A stretch of 16,324 bases of DNA from JBOGEB01 sp050743125 (GCA_050743125.1 JBOGEB010000086.1:1-16324), one strand, 5' to 3'; counted from the stretch's first letter, positions 1-5,611 are shown. Made by a program: numbers and translations. The notes: a model not told the origin generated them from the letters alone.

Positions 1-51
1 GGCCTGATCGTCCCCGGCCGGGGCGATCCCGCTCAACCCCGGGCCGCCTGA
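1..51 (+). CDS. 3' end of an unidentified upstream gene
   Basis: The first 17 codons of frame 1 are open and end in TGA at 49-51, giving a tail rich in Gly, Pro and Arg that finishes PRAA. The stop overlaps the ATG of the next gene by one base (TGATG), a usual arrangement for coupled genes in an operon. Too little is present to assign a function. It could be chance open frame in high-GC DNA. Confidence 0.4.
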   Translation, partial: GLIVPGRGDPAQPRAA

Positions 52-290
52 TGGCCCGCCCCCAACGGTCCGAGCCCGAACATCCCGAGCCGGGCCGTTA
101 CCGGATGATCGTCACCGAGCGCCGTGACCCTCACACCGCCACCGTCATCCTGGACGCCGACGGCGACGCGTTCGTCGCCGCGATCGGCTGCGCCCGCAAC
201 CAACGGCTGACCGGACAGCAAGGCCACGGCGGGACGTCCGAGCACGTCCACGACTTGGCGCATCTCATCGCCGACACGCTGCTCCACTGA
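51..290 (+). CDS. small hypothetical protein, 79 aa
   Basis: I do not recognise this protein. It begins at an ATG that overlaps the stop of the preceding frame (TGATG), so coupled translation is likely. It is soluble in character, without signal peptide or membrane segment. A hydrophilic N-terminus (to about residue 18) is followed by an alternating hydrophobic stretch (RMIVTE, TATVILDADGDAFVAAIG) that reads as two beta strands, and the end (HVHDLAHLIADTLLH) reads as an amphipathic helix. The codon use is GC-rich at third positions, which favours a real gene. It ends 170 bases before a convergent, damaged regulator gene. Small proteins of this sort are common in actinobacterial integrated elements, but nothing here proves that. 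Confidence 0.55.
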   Translation: MARPQRSEPEHPEPGRYRMIVTERRDPHTATVILDADGDAFVAAIGCARNQRLTGQQGHGGTSEHVHDLAHLIADTLLH

Positions 291-354
291 CCCCCCCGCT
301 AAATCAAGACCATCGAGGTTAAGGGTGGGCGGGTGGGGGAAGTTGGTGCGGTCG

Positions 355-410
355 GCGGTTTCGGCGGCCAGGGGCTGGGGGAGTCCCCCACAGATGGCCA
401 CCGAAACCGC
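355..410. terminator. large imperfect palindrome between convergent genes
   Basis: Arms at 355-370 and 395-410 (GCGGTTTCGG...GCCA against TGGCCA...CCGAAACCGC) pair over 16 bases with one mismatch. The loop holds a second hairpin, TGGGGGA/TCCCCCA at 376-390 around a central G. The site lies between a + strand gene ending at 290 and a - strand gene ending at 461, where a two-way terminator would be expected. There is no T-tract on either side, so this is either an actinobacterial stem-only terminator or the remnant of an insertion end. Confidence 0.45.
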
Positions 411-460
411 GCTCCGCTTCGCTTCGCCCACAGGGCAAGGCCGCGGTTCTCAAACACGTT

Positions 461-1596
461 CTAAGCAATGAGGCTTTGGACGCCGCGAACCCAGCCGCGC
501 ATTCCGTTGTGGCCCGCGAGGTCTCCACACAGCCATGCCGTACGCGCTTGCGTCTGCGCGGCGGCATACTGCCCGCAGTCCAACGCAACGTGCGCATCAA
601 GACCGCATAACCTGCCAGCGATGAGGTAAAGATGCCTCATTTGATGGGGGTGCTTATTGCCATTGATCAGGGCGAACACCTCGCTGCGCAAGGCGCGGAT
701 CTCCAGGAAGATCCTGTTGAGCGGCTGCGATACGTAGTCCTGGGCAAGCCGCCGCACATCGGCGTCAAGCTGCTCCAACGTAATACCGTTTATGTTGGAT
801 CCGGCAACCTTTCGGGCGAACAGCGCGGCTTCATGCGCGACGGCGATGACCACCTCGCGCTCACCCTCTTGACGCTGCTCCGTCATTGAGTCGACCTGCG
901 AACAGGAGCGCGGCACTTCGTCAGTCCGTTCCTGTAGCTCGGACCCGTGGGGCGTGTAGTCCGCAGCGAACCCGAGCTGCGCCGGTCCGGTTTGGAACAG
1001 GCGGCACAGCAAGTTCTGGTAGTCGGCATTGGGACGTTCGCCCGGCTCCAGGGCTATTGACATAGGACCGAAAATGGATGCAGGACTGATCCCGGCAACT
1101 GTCCAGTGCCGTTTCCCTCCGCCAGCGGAGGAGAACGACAGGCGGCTGAGGCGGGGTGGGACGCGACGTGTGTTCGCCGACGCTCCAGGCGGTCCAAAGC
1201 CGGGCGGCCGCCGCCGACGCAGGGGACAGCCGACAGGAACGCTTCGCGCCTGGCCAGGCCGTTCCCGAGACGGCTTCCCCGCTGCTATGCCAAGAGCCCT
1301 GGACTCCCACTCCATCCAAATCCAAGACCGGCCAGTAAGGCCGCGGGCGCCCAGACGTTTCGTCTTGCACATCTCATGAAACGCGGCGACAGCCTCGGCG
1401 ACCGTCCAGCCCGAGGCCAGGCGATGGGCCTTGAGCCTGGTGTGGTCACAGTGCGCGTGGATTTCGTCCGCGATCTCGTGCAGCAGGTGGACGGGCGGTT
1501 CGGCAGGCTCGCCCGCCTCCAGCAGCAGGCGAGCCGGATCCGCTTGGCGCACTCCAAGTCGTGCCTGGCGCGCTCAGTTGTCTCGTCCGACGTCAT
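461..1596 (-). pseudogene. helix-turn-helix/TPR-type actinobacterial regulator, disrupted
   Basis: The protein resembles large actinobacterial transcriptional regulators with an N-terminal DNA-binding region and a C-terminal helical-repeat sensor. Diagnostic stretches are LLHEIADEIHAHC, RLKAHRLASGWTVAEAVAAF, RPNADYQNLLCRLFQTGP and, near the end, AAQTQARTAWLCGDLAGH. Three lesions are visible. (1) The likely start is the ATG at 1594-1596, preceded by GAGGAAG, but its frame departs from the family-like frame around 1537-1550; the long frame can only start at GTG 1552, which lacks a clear ribosome site. (2) A repeat element occupies 1047-1303; removing it with a 1-3 base duplication restores WMEWE-PGERPNADY in frame. 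(3) The frame stops after GVQSLIA, where relatives, as I recall them, continue for many residues. The insertion leaves the long frame open for 363 codons, so a peptide could be made, but a working regulator is unlikely. Confidence 0.72.
1047..1303. mobile_element. miniature inverted-repeat element (copy A), about 257 bp
   Basis: The ends match as inverted repeats: reading inward, both start TCCAGGGCT, one base differs, then TTG, and similarity continues through CATAG, for 20 matches in 24 (1047-1070 and 1280-1303). It splits the regulator between WMEWE and PGERPNADY. No transposase is encoded, so it resembles a non-autonomous element (MITE). The target duplication cannot be fixed because flank and end share bases; 1 to 3 bases (CTC on both sides) fit. 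The left part, including TAGGACCGAAAATGGATGCA and a CCTCCG/CGGAGG hairpin at 1117-1132, recurs at 5411-5545. Confidence 0.75.
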
Positions 1597-1960
1597 GGCG
1601 GCTCACTTCCTCAAAGCTCAAATAGGGGGAATGCCCGCAGACAATACGGCCTTTGCCGGTGCGACCGCCTCTCACGGTTCGCGCGGACTAGGCCCTCTGG
1701 AGTGCGGGGTTCTCGCTCCCACTCAAGCGCAAAGCGGAGCAGTCTCCACACGCCAGGCAGCTCACCCAGCTAGGCAACTTTCTCACCGATGAGAAGGAAA
1801 GTTGCAGCTCAACTGCACTGCCGGCCCGCTCGACTGCAGCTTTCCCGCCGATCCGGAGGAAAGCGTCCGTGGACCTACGGCCCACCTCGGGCCATGAACG
1901 ATCGCCACACCCGCCGCCCTTCGGTCCCCACCCCTTCCCGCATCGCCCGGAGCCCACCCG
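1597..1960. other. intergenic region between divergent genes
   Basis: This stretch separates the damaged regulator (leftward) from the FrhB-like gene (rightward). No coding frame in it has a convincing ribosome site or recognisable product. It contains the repeated hairpin group at 1774-1844 and GC-rich unstructured sequence. Promoters for both genes should lie here, but only the -10 element next to the rightward gene is recognisable. Confidence 0.6.
1774..1844. repeat. three alternating inverted copies of a GAAAGTTGC-like box
   Basis: GCAACTTTC at 1774-1782 pairs exactly with GAAAGTTGC at 1797-1805, and the stem extends through TCTCA/TGAGA. The second box, extended to GAAAGTTGCAG (1797-1807), can instead pair with CTGCAGCTTTC (1834-1844) with one mismatch. 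The middle box can therefore form either of two exclusive hairpins. This may be an operator with several half-sites, an attenuator-like leader or an insertion-element end. Confidence 0.5.
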
Positions 1961-1966
1961 TACACT
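1961..1966 (+). promoter_or_regulatory. -10 element of a probable leaderless promoter
   Basis: TACACT sits so that a start of transcription seven bases downstream falls on the A of the ATG at 1973. No Shine-Dalgarno sequence precedes that ATG (only CCCCCC). Leaderless genes with TANNNT at this distance are common in Actinobacteria. No good -35 hexamer is visible. Confidence 0.55.
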
Positions 1967-1972
1967 CCCCCC

Positions 1973-3094
1973 ATGGGTGATGTGCACTGGCGCGAGCTCT
2001 ATCACGAGGTTGTGCAGACGAATCTCTGCACCGGGTGCGCCGCATGCGTGATGGCCTGCCCCCGGGACGTGCTGGACTATCGGGTGGCCGACTACCACCC
2101 GGTCCAGATCGGCGAGGGCATGGCCGCCGACGAGTGCTTCCACGGTGACCGGGGCTGCGACATCTGCACGAAGGCCTGCCCGCGGTTCCGCGCTTGGGAG
2201 ACCGAGCTGGACGAGGCGCTGTTCGGCCGGAGGCGCACCACGGACGAGGTGTATGGGATCGCGCGGTCAGTTCTCCTCGTCCGAGCAGTCGAGGACGCCG
2301 TCTGCAAGGCCGGTCAGGACGGCGGGCTCGTGTCCGCGATGCTCATCTGGGGGCTTGAGTCAGGCAGGATCGACGGTGCGCTGACCAGCGACTTCTCCAC
2401 CGACCGGGTGTTCGACGCGGTCCCAGCGCTCGTGACTGACCGCGAGGGTGTCCTGTCCACCGCCGGCTCCCGGTACACGTACAGCGCCAACCCGCTCGCG
2501 ATGCGCGCGGCCGAGGAGCGCAAGCTGTCCAGGCTCGCCCTGGTCGGGATGAGCTGCCAGGCGTCGGTCAACGGTTCGCTGCCAGCCCGGGGCGTGCGCA
2601 AGTACGAACGCAAGATCGCCCTGGTGATCGGCCTGATGTGCTCCAAGACGTTCACCTACGAAGGCCAAGAGCACGTCTTGCGCGAGCACGGCATCGCGAT
2701 CGACGACGTGACGAAGGTCAACGTGAAAGGTCGCTTCATGGTGTGGACCCGGGACGGCTCCTACCACGAGATCCCGCTGAAAGAACTCCACCCGTACACG
2801 CGCGAGGGGTGCAAGGCCTGCCCGGACTTCGCCGCCGAGCACGCGGACATCTCGACCGGTGGGATCGGTGCCGATGACGGCTGGACGCTCACGCTCGTGC
2901 GCACTCAACGGGGTGAGGAATGGCTGCGTGACATGCTGACCGCCGGCGTCGTCGAGGCCAAGCCCGGCGAGGATGACCCGGTCGCCATGCGGCTGCTCGA
3001 CCGGTTGTCGGCGAAATCCCGCAAGCGCTGGCCGGCCGACGTCCTGCCGGAGACATTCGGCGCTCCGCGGCTGCTACCAGTGGTGGACGGGTAA
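1973..3094 (+). CDS. FrhB-like coenzyme F420-linked iron-sulfur protein
   Basis: This 373-residue protein belongs to the coenzyme F420 hydrogenase/dehydrogenase beta-subunit family, whose members move electrons between F420H2 or reduced ferredoxin and a substrate through Fe-S clusters and FAD. An N-terminal bacterial ferredoxin-like region has two four-cysteine sets: C19, C22, C25, C29 (NLCTGCAACVMACP) and C55, C62, C65, C69 (CDICTKACP). The catalytic core follows, with AGQDGGLVSAMLIWGL near residue 112 and the family's conserved late motif CKACPDFAAEHADIS (C280, C283). The size fits the family. The start is chosen because the ATG lies seven bases after TACACT, as in leaderless genes. The ferredoxin gene converges on it just downstream and could encode an electron partner, but the true substrate is unknown. 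It could serve F420 recycling or a reductase. Confidence 0.92.
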   Translation: MGDVHWRELYHEVVQTNLCTGCAACVMACPRDVLDYRVADYHPVQIGEGMAADECFHGDRGCDICTKACPRFRAWETELDEALFGRRRTTDEVYGIARSVLLVRAVEDAVCKAGQDGGLVSAMLIWGLESGRIDGALTSDFSTDRVFDAVPALVTDREGVLSTAGSRYTYSANPLAMRAAEERKLSRLALVGMSCQASVNGSLPARGVRKYERKIALVIGLMCSKTFTYEGQEHVLREHGIAIDDVTKVNVKGRFMVWTRDGSYHEIPLKELHPYTREGCKACPDFAAEHADISTGGIGADDGWTLTLVRTQRGEEWLRDMLTAGVVEAKPGEDDPVAMRLLDRLSAKSRKRWPADVLPETFGAPRLLPVVDG

Positions 3095-3110
3095 CACCAA
3101 CGCTCAGGCG

Positions 3111-3148
3111 ATGTGCGCTTCCCGCAGAATCTTGACAGCTGCGCACAT
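3111..3148. terminator. weak inverted repeat between convergent genes
   Basis: ATGTGCGC at 3111-3118 pairs exactly with GCGCACAT at 3141-3148 across a 22-base loop. It lies in the 76 bases between the stop of the FrhB-like gene and the stop of fdxA, where both transcripts must end. The long loop and absence of a T-tract make termination uncertain. Confidence 0.3.
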
Positions 3149-3170
3149 TTGACCGGAAACGCACATGTGG

Positions 3171-3491
3171 CTATGCCCAGCTCGCCACCGTGGGATGATC
3201 TCCTGCAAAGGGGCCGGCCTTCGCGGCCCCGCCGGGCGACCCCAGCCCGCTGACCGAATCCTCGAAGAATTCGGCGTTGACCGGGGTGAACTCCTTCCAC
3301 TCATCGGGGACGTCGTCCTCGTAGAAGATCGCCTCGACCGGGCAGGCAGGCTCACACGCGCCGCAGTCCACGCACTCGTCGGGATGGATGTACAGCATCC
3401 GGTCGCCTTCATAGATGCAGTCGACTGGACACTCCTCGATGCAGGCCTTGTCCTTCACATCGATGCAGGGCTCTGCGATGGTGTACGTCAT
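3171..3491 (-). CDS. fdxA: 7Fe ferredoxin
   Basis: A 106-residue cytoplasmic electron carrier with one [3Fe-4S] and one [4Fe-4S] cluster, of the FdxA/FdxC type found throughout Actinobacteria. By comparison with Azotobacter ferredoxin I, C9, C17 and C50 would bind the 3Fe cluster and C21, C40, C43 and C46 the 4Fe cluster; C25 corresponds to the free cysteine of that protein. The motif CVDCGACEPACP is intact, and the acidic segment after it (FYEDDVPDEWKEF) is typical of the family. The ATG at 3491 is chosen because GGAGGAG precedes it at good distance, and an upstream extension of the frame would add non-family residues. It is divergent from the hydrolase gene and convergent with the FrhB-like gene. 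It probably supplies electrons to reductases or cytochromes P450; the FrhB-like neighbour is a possible partner. Confidence 0.96.
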   Translation of the reverse strand: MTYTIAEPCIDVKDKACIEECPVDCIYEGDRMLYIHPDECVDCGACEPACPVEAIFYEDDVPDEWKEFTPVNAEFFEDSVSGLGSPGGAAKAGPFAGDHPTVASWA

Positions 3492-3609
3492 CCTGTGCTC
3501 CTCCGCACGACCCGCGCTGCGAACTTGGGAATGTCCCTCGGCCGTAGCTGATGCAAGTCGGAAGTTGGTTGGTCCACAAACGGCAGGACTCCGTTTCGAG
3601 ACAAGCGTA

Positions 3610-4287
3610 ATGCCCACGGTCTCACACGTCACCTTCCTCGCGCACGGTGACCCTCCACTCAAGCTGGAGGGTCTGCTTCACCGCACCGAGGCCGGAACCC
3701 CGCCGGTCGGATTCTGCGTGCTCCTCCACCCCCACGCCATCTTCCGGGGCAGCATGGACACCTGGTTGCTGTCACGGGTCGCCCACCGGTTGGCCGAGGA
3801 CGGCTGGACCGTCCTGCGGTTCAACTTCCGCGGCGTCGGCGCATCCGAGGGCACCAGCGGAGACGGCACCGGGGAGCTGCACGACGTGGTGGGAGCGCTC
3901 GCGTTCCTCGACAAGGTCGCCGGGTTGGCCAGCGCAGAGGAGCCCTCCCATCGGGTTGCCGTCGTCGGGTGGAGCTTCGGCGCGCTCGTCGGGCTGCTCC
4001 TCGCCGAGCATCAGGTGCGGGTCACCGACTGGGTGGGGATCGGCCCACCGACGCGGCGCCTCAACGCGATCACGATCGTCGACCCCCCGTATCGGGCCCT
4101 GCCCGGATGGCCGGCCCGCCGGTGCGTGATCGTCGGCGAGTTCGACGAGCTGTACCCCCCACGCTCGGTGGCCGTGCTCGACCCGGACGTCGTCCACGTC
4201 ATGCCCGGCGCCGACCACTTCATGGCCGACCGCGACGACGAGGTCGCCGACGTCGTGTCCCGCGCGCTAGAGCGGGATTCGGGGTAG
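3610..4287 (+). CDS. small alpha/beta hydrolase (COG2945-like)
   Basis: This 225-residue cytoplasmic protein has the alpha/beta hydrolase fold without a lid domain, like the predicted hydrolases of COG2945. The oxyanion region is near HPHAIFRGSMD, followed by FNFRGVGASEG, the nucleophile elbow GWSFGA (Ser122), an acidic residue in GEFDELYPP (Asp179) and the catalytic His in PGADHFM (His203). The triad is complete and in the usual order. The frame is open further upstream, but the extra residues overlap the fdxA gene and its leader, so the ATG at 3610 is preferred; a ribosome site is weak and the gene may be leaderless. The substrate cannot be told. It is transcribed away from fdxA through a 118-base divergent promoter region in which I see no clear hexamers. 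Confidence 0.88.
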   Translation: MPTVSHVTFLAHGDPPLKLEGLLHRTEAGTPPVGFCVLLHPHAIFRGSMDTWLLSRVAHRLAEDGWTVLRFNFRGVGASEGTSGDGTGELHDVVGALAFLDKVAGLASAEEPSHRVAVVGWSFGALVGLLLAEHQVRVTDWVGIGPPTRRLNAITIVDPPYRALPGWPARRCVIVGEFDELYPPRSVAVLDPDVVHVMPGADHFMADRDDEVADVVSRALERDSG

Positions 4288-4335
4288 GGGTGGTCCGCCT
4301 CGGAAGCTTCGTGCATTCGGCTGCACCCGCATCCC

Positions 4336-4369
4336 GCCTGCGTCGCTCCTCGGGCCTCGCGACGCAGGC
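4336..4369. terminator. GC-rich stem-loop after the hydrolase gene
   Basis: GCCTGCGTCGC (4336-4346) pairs perfectly with GCGACGCAGGC (4359-4369) over 11 bases with a 12-base loop. It lies 48 bases after the hydrolase stop and 33 bases before the next ATG, so it fits a terminator or a structure separating the two genes. There is no T-tract, which is common for actinobacterial terminators. Confidence 0.5.
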
Positions 4370-4402
4370 GCAGATCGTAGCCTCGTTGGACCACCTGTGA
4401 CG

Positions 4403-4651
4403 ATGCGCGGTCGCTACGTCGTAAGCATCTCACCCGGCGATGTCGGGAAGCGCGTCACCGTCCGGTCCCGCACCCACGCCCCCGCAGGCGAGCCGTCCAC
4501 TACTGACACCGTCGGCGTCCTCCGCTCGTGGTCCGCAGGAATCCTCCACATTGAGCGCCGGGACGGGACGGTCGCGGTGATCGCTGAGGTCGACCTGTTG
4601 GCCGCGAAAGCGATCCGCGCGGGCCGGTCGAATCCATCCGGTCCGGGCTAG
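4403..4651 (+). CDS. short protein resembling a GNAT-associated N-terminal domain
   Basis: About 82 residues from the ATG at 4403 (or 84 from the GTG at 4397). The pattern SPGDVGKRVTVRSR, then VGVLRSWSAGILHIERRDGTVAVIAEVDLLAAK, suggests a small all-beta barrel. From memory it resembles the roughly 80-residue domain in front of the acetyltransferase domain of actinobacterial Rv0428c-like GNAT proteins, where PGDVG..V.VR and DVVAAK-like ends occur. No acetyltransferase domain follows, so this is either a stand-alone form or a remnant cut at the edge of the accessory DNA. The stop codon is embedded in a 12 bp tandem duplication. Function unknown. Confidence 0.6.
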   Translation: MRGRYVVSISPGDVGKRVTVRSRTHAPAGEPSTTDTVGVLRSWSAGILHIERRDGTVAVIAEVDLLAAKAIRAGRSNPSGPG

Positions 4652-4671
4652 AGCACCCACTAGAGCACCCA
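4648..4671. repeat. 12 bp exact tandem duplication
   Basis: CTAGAGCACCCA occurs twice back to back (4648-4659, 4660-4671). The first copy contains the TAG stop of the preceding gene. It lies where chromosomal-type genes give way to the repeat-rich conjugation region, so it could be a scar of integration or just replication slippage. Confidence 0.6.
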
Positions 4672-4734
4672 ACGGAAAGCTCCGATGTGTCGATCTGCGC
4701 ACGCTCGCGGCGGCACGTCAGCAACGCCAGGAGG

Positions 4735-4774
4735 CGGGATGCAGGCGGGGGGAGAATGCGACGGAATTTCCCGG
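4735..4774. repeat. short dispersed repeat, copy 1 (GGATGCAGGCG...GGAGAATGC)
   Basis: CGGGATGCAGGCG, two variable positions, GGAGAATGC and a CG-AA-TTCC-GG tail match 15653-15691 in the same orientation. Both copies sit just upstream of a conjugation gene. This copy also contains a possible tiny frame (ATG 4739 to TGA 4804, 21 codons) after AGGAGG, whose start MQAGGEC resembles MQARGEC in the other copy. Confidence 0.6.
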
Positions 4775-4782
4775 TGGGCCAC

Positions 4783-4788
4783 TACACT
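4783..4788 (+). promoter_or_regulatory. possible -10 element ahead of the conjugation block
   Basis: TACACT is the same hexamer as the leaderless promoter at 1961. It lies upstream of a strong ribosome site (AGGAGG at 4827-4832). An alternative promoter is TTGACG at 4801-4806 with CATAGG 17 bases later. Neither has both elements good. Confidence 0.35.
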
Positions 4789-4826
4789 CGCCCTTTCCGC
4801 TTGACGAGAAGTTCGTCGAGCAGCAT

Positions 4827-4841
4827 AGGAGGGCCGTACTG
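4827..4841 (+). promoter_or_regulatory. strong ribosome site followed by a CTG codon
   Basis: AGGAGG (4827-4832) is a perfect Shine-Dalgarno core. The codon at optimal spacing (6 bases) is CTG at 4839-4841, opening LTRLDDPLPVAPVGRIAPK; the first usual start in that frame is TTG at 4860, which is 27 bases away. The frame runs directly into the 87 bp repeats. The site may be the original translation start of the gene now beginning at 5691. Confidence 0.45.
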
Positions 4842-4847
4842 ACCCGA

Positions 4848-4974
4848 CTGGACGATCCATTGCCGGTCGCCCCGGTCGGGCGTATCGCGCCTAAGAACAT
4901 GTGTCGAAACTCCAGAGGGCGGTGTCGCCCAGTCGCTGACGAAGCCTCACCAGAGCGGCTCACCGCTCCAACCC
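4848..4974. other. duplicate contig end, identical to 5075-5201
   Basis: These 127 bases are identical to the 127 bases immediately after the N run. A shared end of exactly this length is the sign of two assembly contigs overlapping by one 127-mer that were scaffolded rather than merged. The repeat unit at 4896-4974 is therefore the same unit as 5123-5201 and should not be counted twice. Confidence 0.92.
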
Positions 4975-5074
4975 NNNNNNNNNNNNNNNNNNNNNNNNNN
5001 NNNNNNNNNNNNNNNNNNNNNNNNNNNNNNNNNNNNNNNNNNNNNNNNNNNNNNNNNNNNNNNNNNNNNNNNNN
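4975..5074. other. 100-N scaffold gap, probably false
   Basis: Exactly 100 N, a default filler length. The flanks overlap by 127 identical bases, so the most likely true sequence has no gap: joining 4974 to 5202 removes the filler and the duplicate. Confidence 0.9.
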
Positions 5075-5086
5075 CTGGACGATCCA

Positions 5087-5611
5087 TTGCCGGTCGCCCC
5101 GGTCGGGCGTATCGCGCCTAAGAACATGTGTCGAAACTCCAGAGGGCGGTGTCGCCCAGTCGCTGACGAAGCCTCACCAGAGCGGCTCACCGCTCCAACC
5201 CAAGGACGGAACATGTGTCGAAACTCCAGAGGGCGGTGTCGCCCAGTCGCTGACGAAGCCTCACCAGAGCGGCTCACCGCTCCAACCCAAGGACGGAACA
5301 TGTGTCGAAGCTCCAGAGGGCAGTGTCGCCCAGTCGCTGACGAAGCCTCACCAGAGCGGCTCACCGCTGGAAACCCCAAAGACGACCAGCGGAACCCGAC
5401 AAGGCACGACTCCAGGGCTTTTGATATAGGACCGAAAATGGATGCAGGACTGACCTGGCAACTGTCCAGTGTCGCTTTCCTCCACATGACACTCGACCTC
5501 ATCGGCTGTCCCGCTGGCCTGTCGTTTCCCTCCGCCAGCGGAGGAACGTGGGGTCCGGAGCCAGGGTCCCCTCTGGGGTTCCAGAGGGGACCCTGGGGAC
5601 GCCCCCGATGA
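5087..5611 (+). CDS. repeat-derived open frame ahead of the ParA-like gene
   Basis: From TTG 5087 (equivalent to 4860) the frame stays open for 174 codons. It runs through three 29-residue repeats (each beginning NMCR and containing GRCR or GQCR and VADEASPERLTA), then through the partial miniature element and the large palindrome, and stops at TGA 5609-5611. Its length divisible by three per repeat keeps the frame. The strong ribosome site upstream (4827, next to the CTG at 4839) could drive it. There is no known domain. The last 70 codons are plainly element sequence, so this may be a by-product of insertions into the 5' part of the ParA-like gene rather than a functional protein. Confidence 0.3.
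   Translation: MPVAPVGRIAPKNMCRNSRGRCRPVADEASPERLTAPTQGRNMCRNSRGRCRPVADEASPERLTAPTQGRNMCRSSRGQCRPVADEASPERLTAGNPKDDQRNPTRHDSRAFDIGPKMDAGLTWQLSSVAFLHMTLDLIGCPAGLSFPSASGGTWGPEPGSPLGFQRGPWGRPR
5123..5368 (+). repeat. tandem array of an 87 bp repeat (three units)
   Basis: Units begin AACATGTGTCGAA at 5123, 5210 and 5297. Units 1 and 2 are identical; unit 3 has two substitutions in its first half and diverges after CACCGCT at 5368. Each unit contains small hairpins (GGGCG-GTGT-CGCCC and GAGCGG-CTCA-CCGCTC). The period is 29 codons. A diverged single unit lies in the LysM gene at 7488-7570. The array coincides with a contig boundary, so the true copy number may be higher or variable. Confidence 0.88.
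5411..5478 (+). mobile_element. partial copy (B) of the miniature element
   Basis: Starts with the same end, TCCAGGGCTTTTGATATAGG, and continues through ACCGAAAATGGATGCAGGAC and CAACTGTCCAGTG as at 1047-1120, with about 90 percent identity. Copy B then has about 50 extra bases between TTTCCTCC and TTTCCCTCC before rejoining copy A at the GTTTCCCTCCGCCAGCGGAG hairpin (5524-5545). Copy A may have lost that segment between the short direct repeats. No second end is found near copy B. Confidence 0.75.
5554..5608. repeat. REP-like perfect palindrome
   Basis: CCAGGGTCCCCTCTGG (5561-5576) and CCAGAGGGGACCCTGG (5581-5596) pair perfectly over 16 bases with the loop GGTT. The right half with its following ACGCCCCCGA recurs at 15559-15586 (27 of 28 bases), and the preceding GTCCGGA recurs at 15549, so the second copy looks like a version lacking the left arm. 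Such a stem could end transcription or act as a dispersed intergenic palindrome. Confidence 0.75.

Noticed and set aside
1106..1792. Plus-strand open frame of 228 codons across the regulator
   Set aside because: It is antisense to the recognisable regulator and includes the miniature element; the family match is on the minus strand.
3132..3160. TTGACA at 3132 as a promoter
   Set aside because: No acceptable -10 hexamer lies 16-19 bases downstream, and it points into the 3' end of fdxA.
4652..4860. tRNA gene as an integration target
   Set aside because: No cloverleaf or TTCGA-type T-loop sequence with matching arms could be found in this interval.
5123..5368. Tandem array as a CRISPR
   Set aside because: Units are contiguous with identical content across the whole 87 bp period and no unique spacers; no cas-like gene is nearby.
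4860..5429. Open frame running through the first N block
   Set aside because: It crosses filler bases and a duplicated contig end, so its length and frame after the gap have no meaning.
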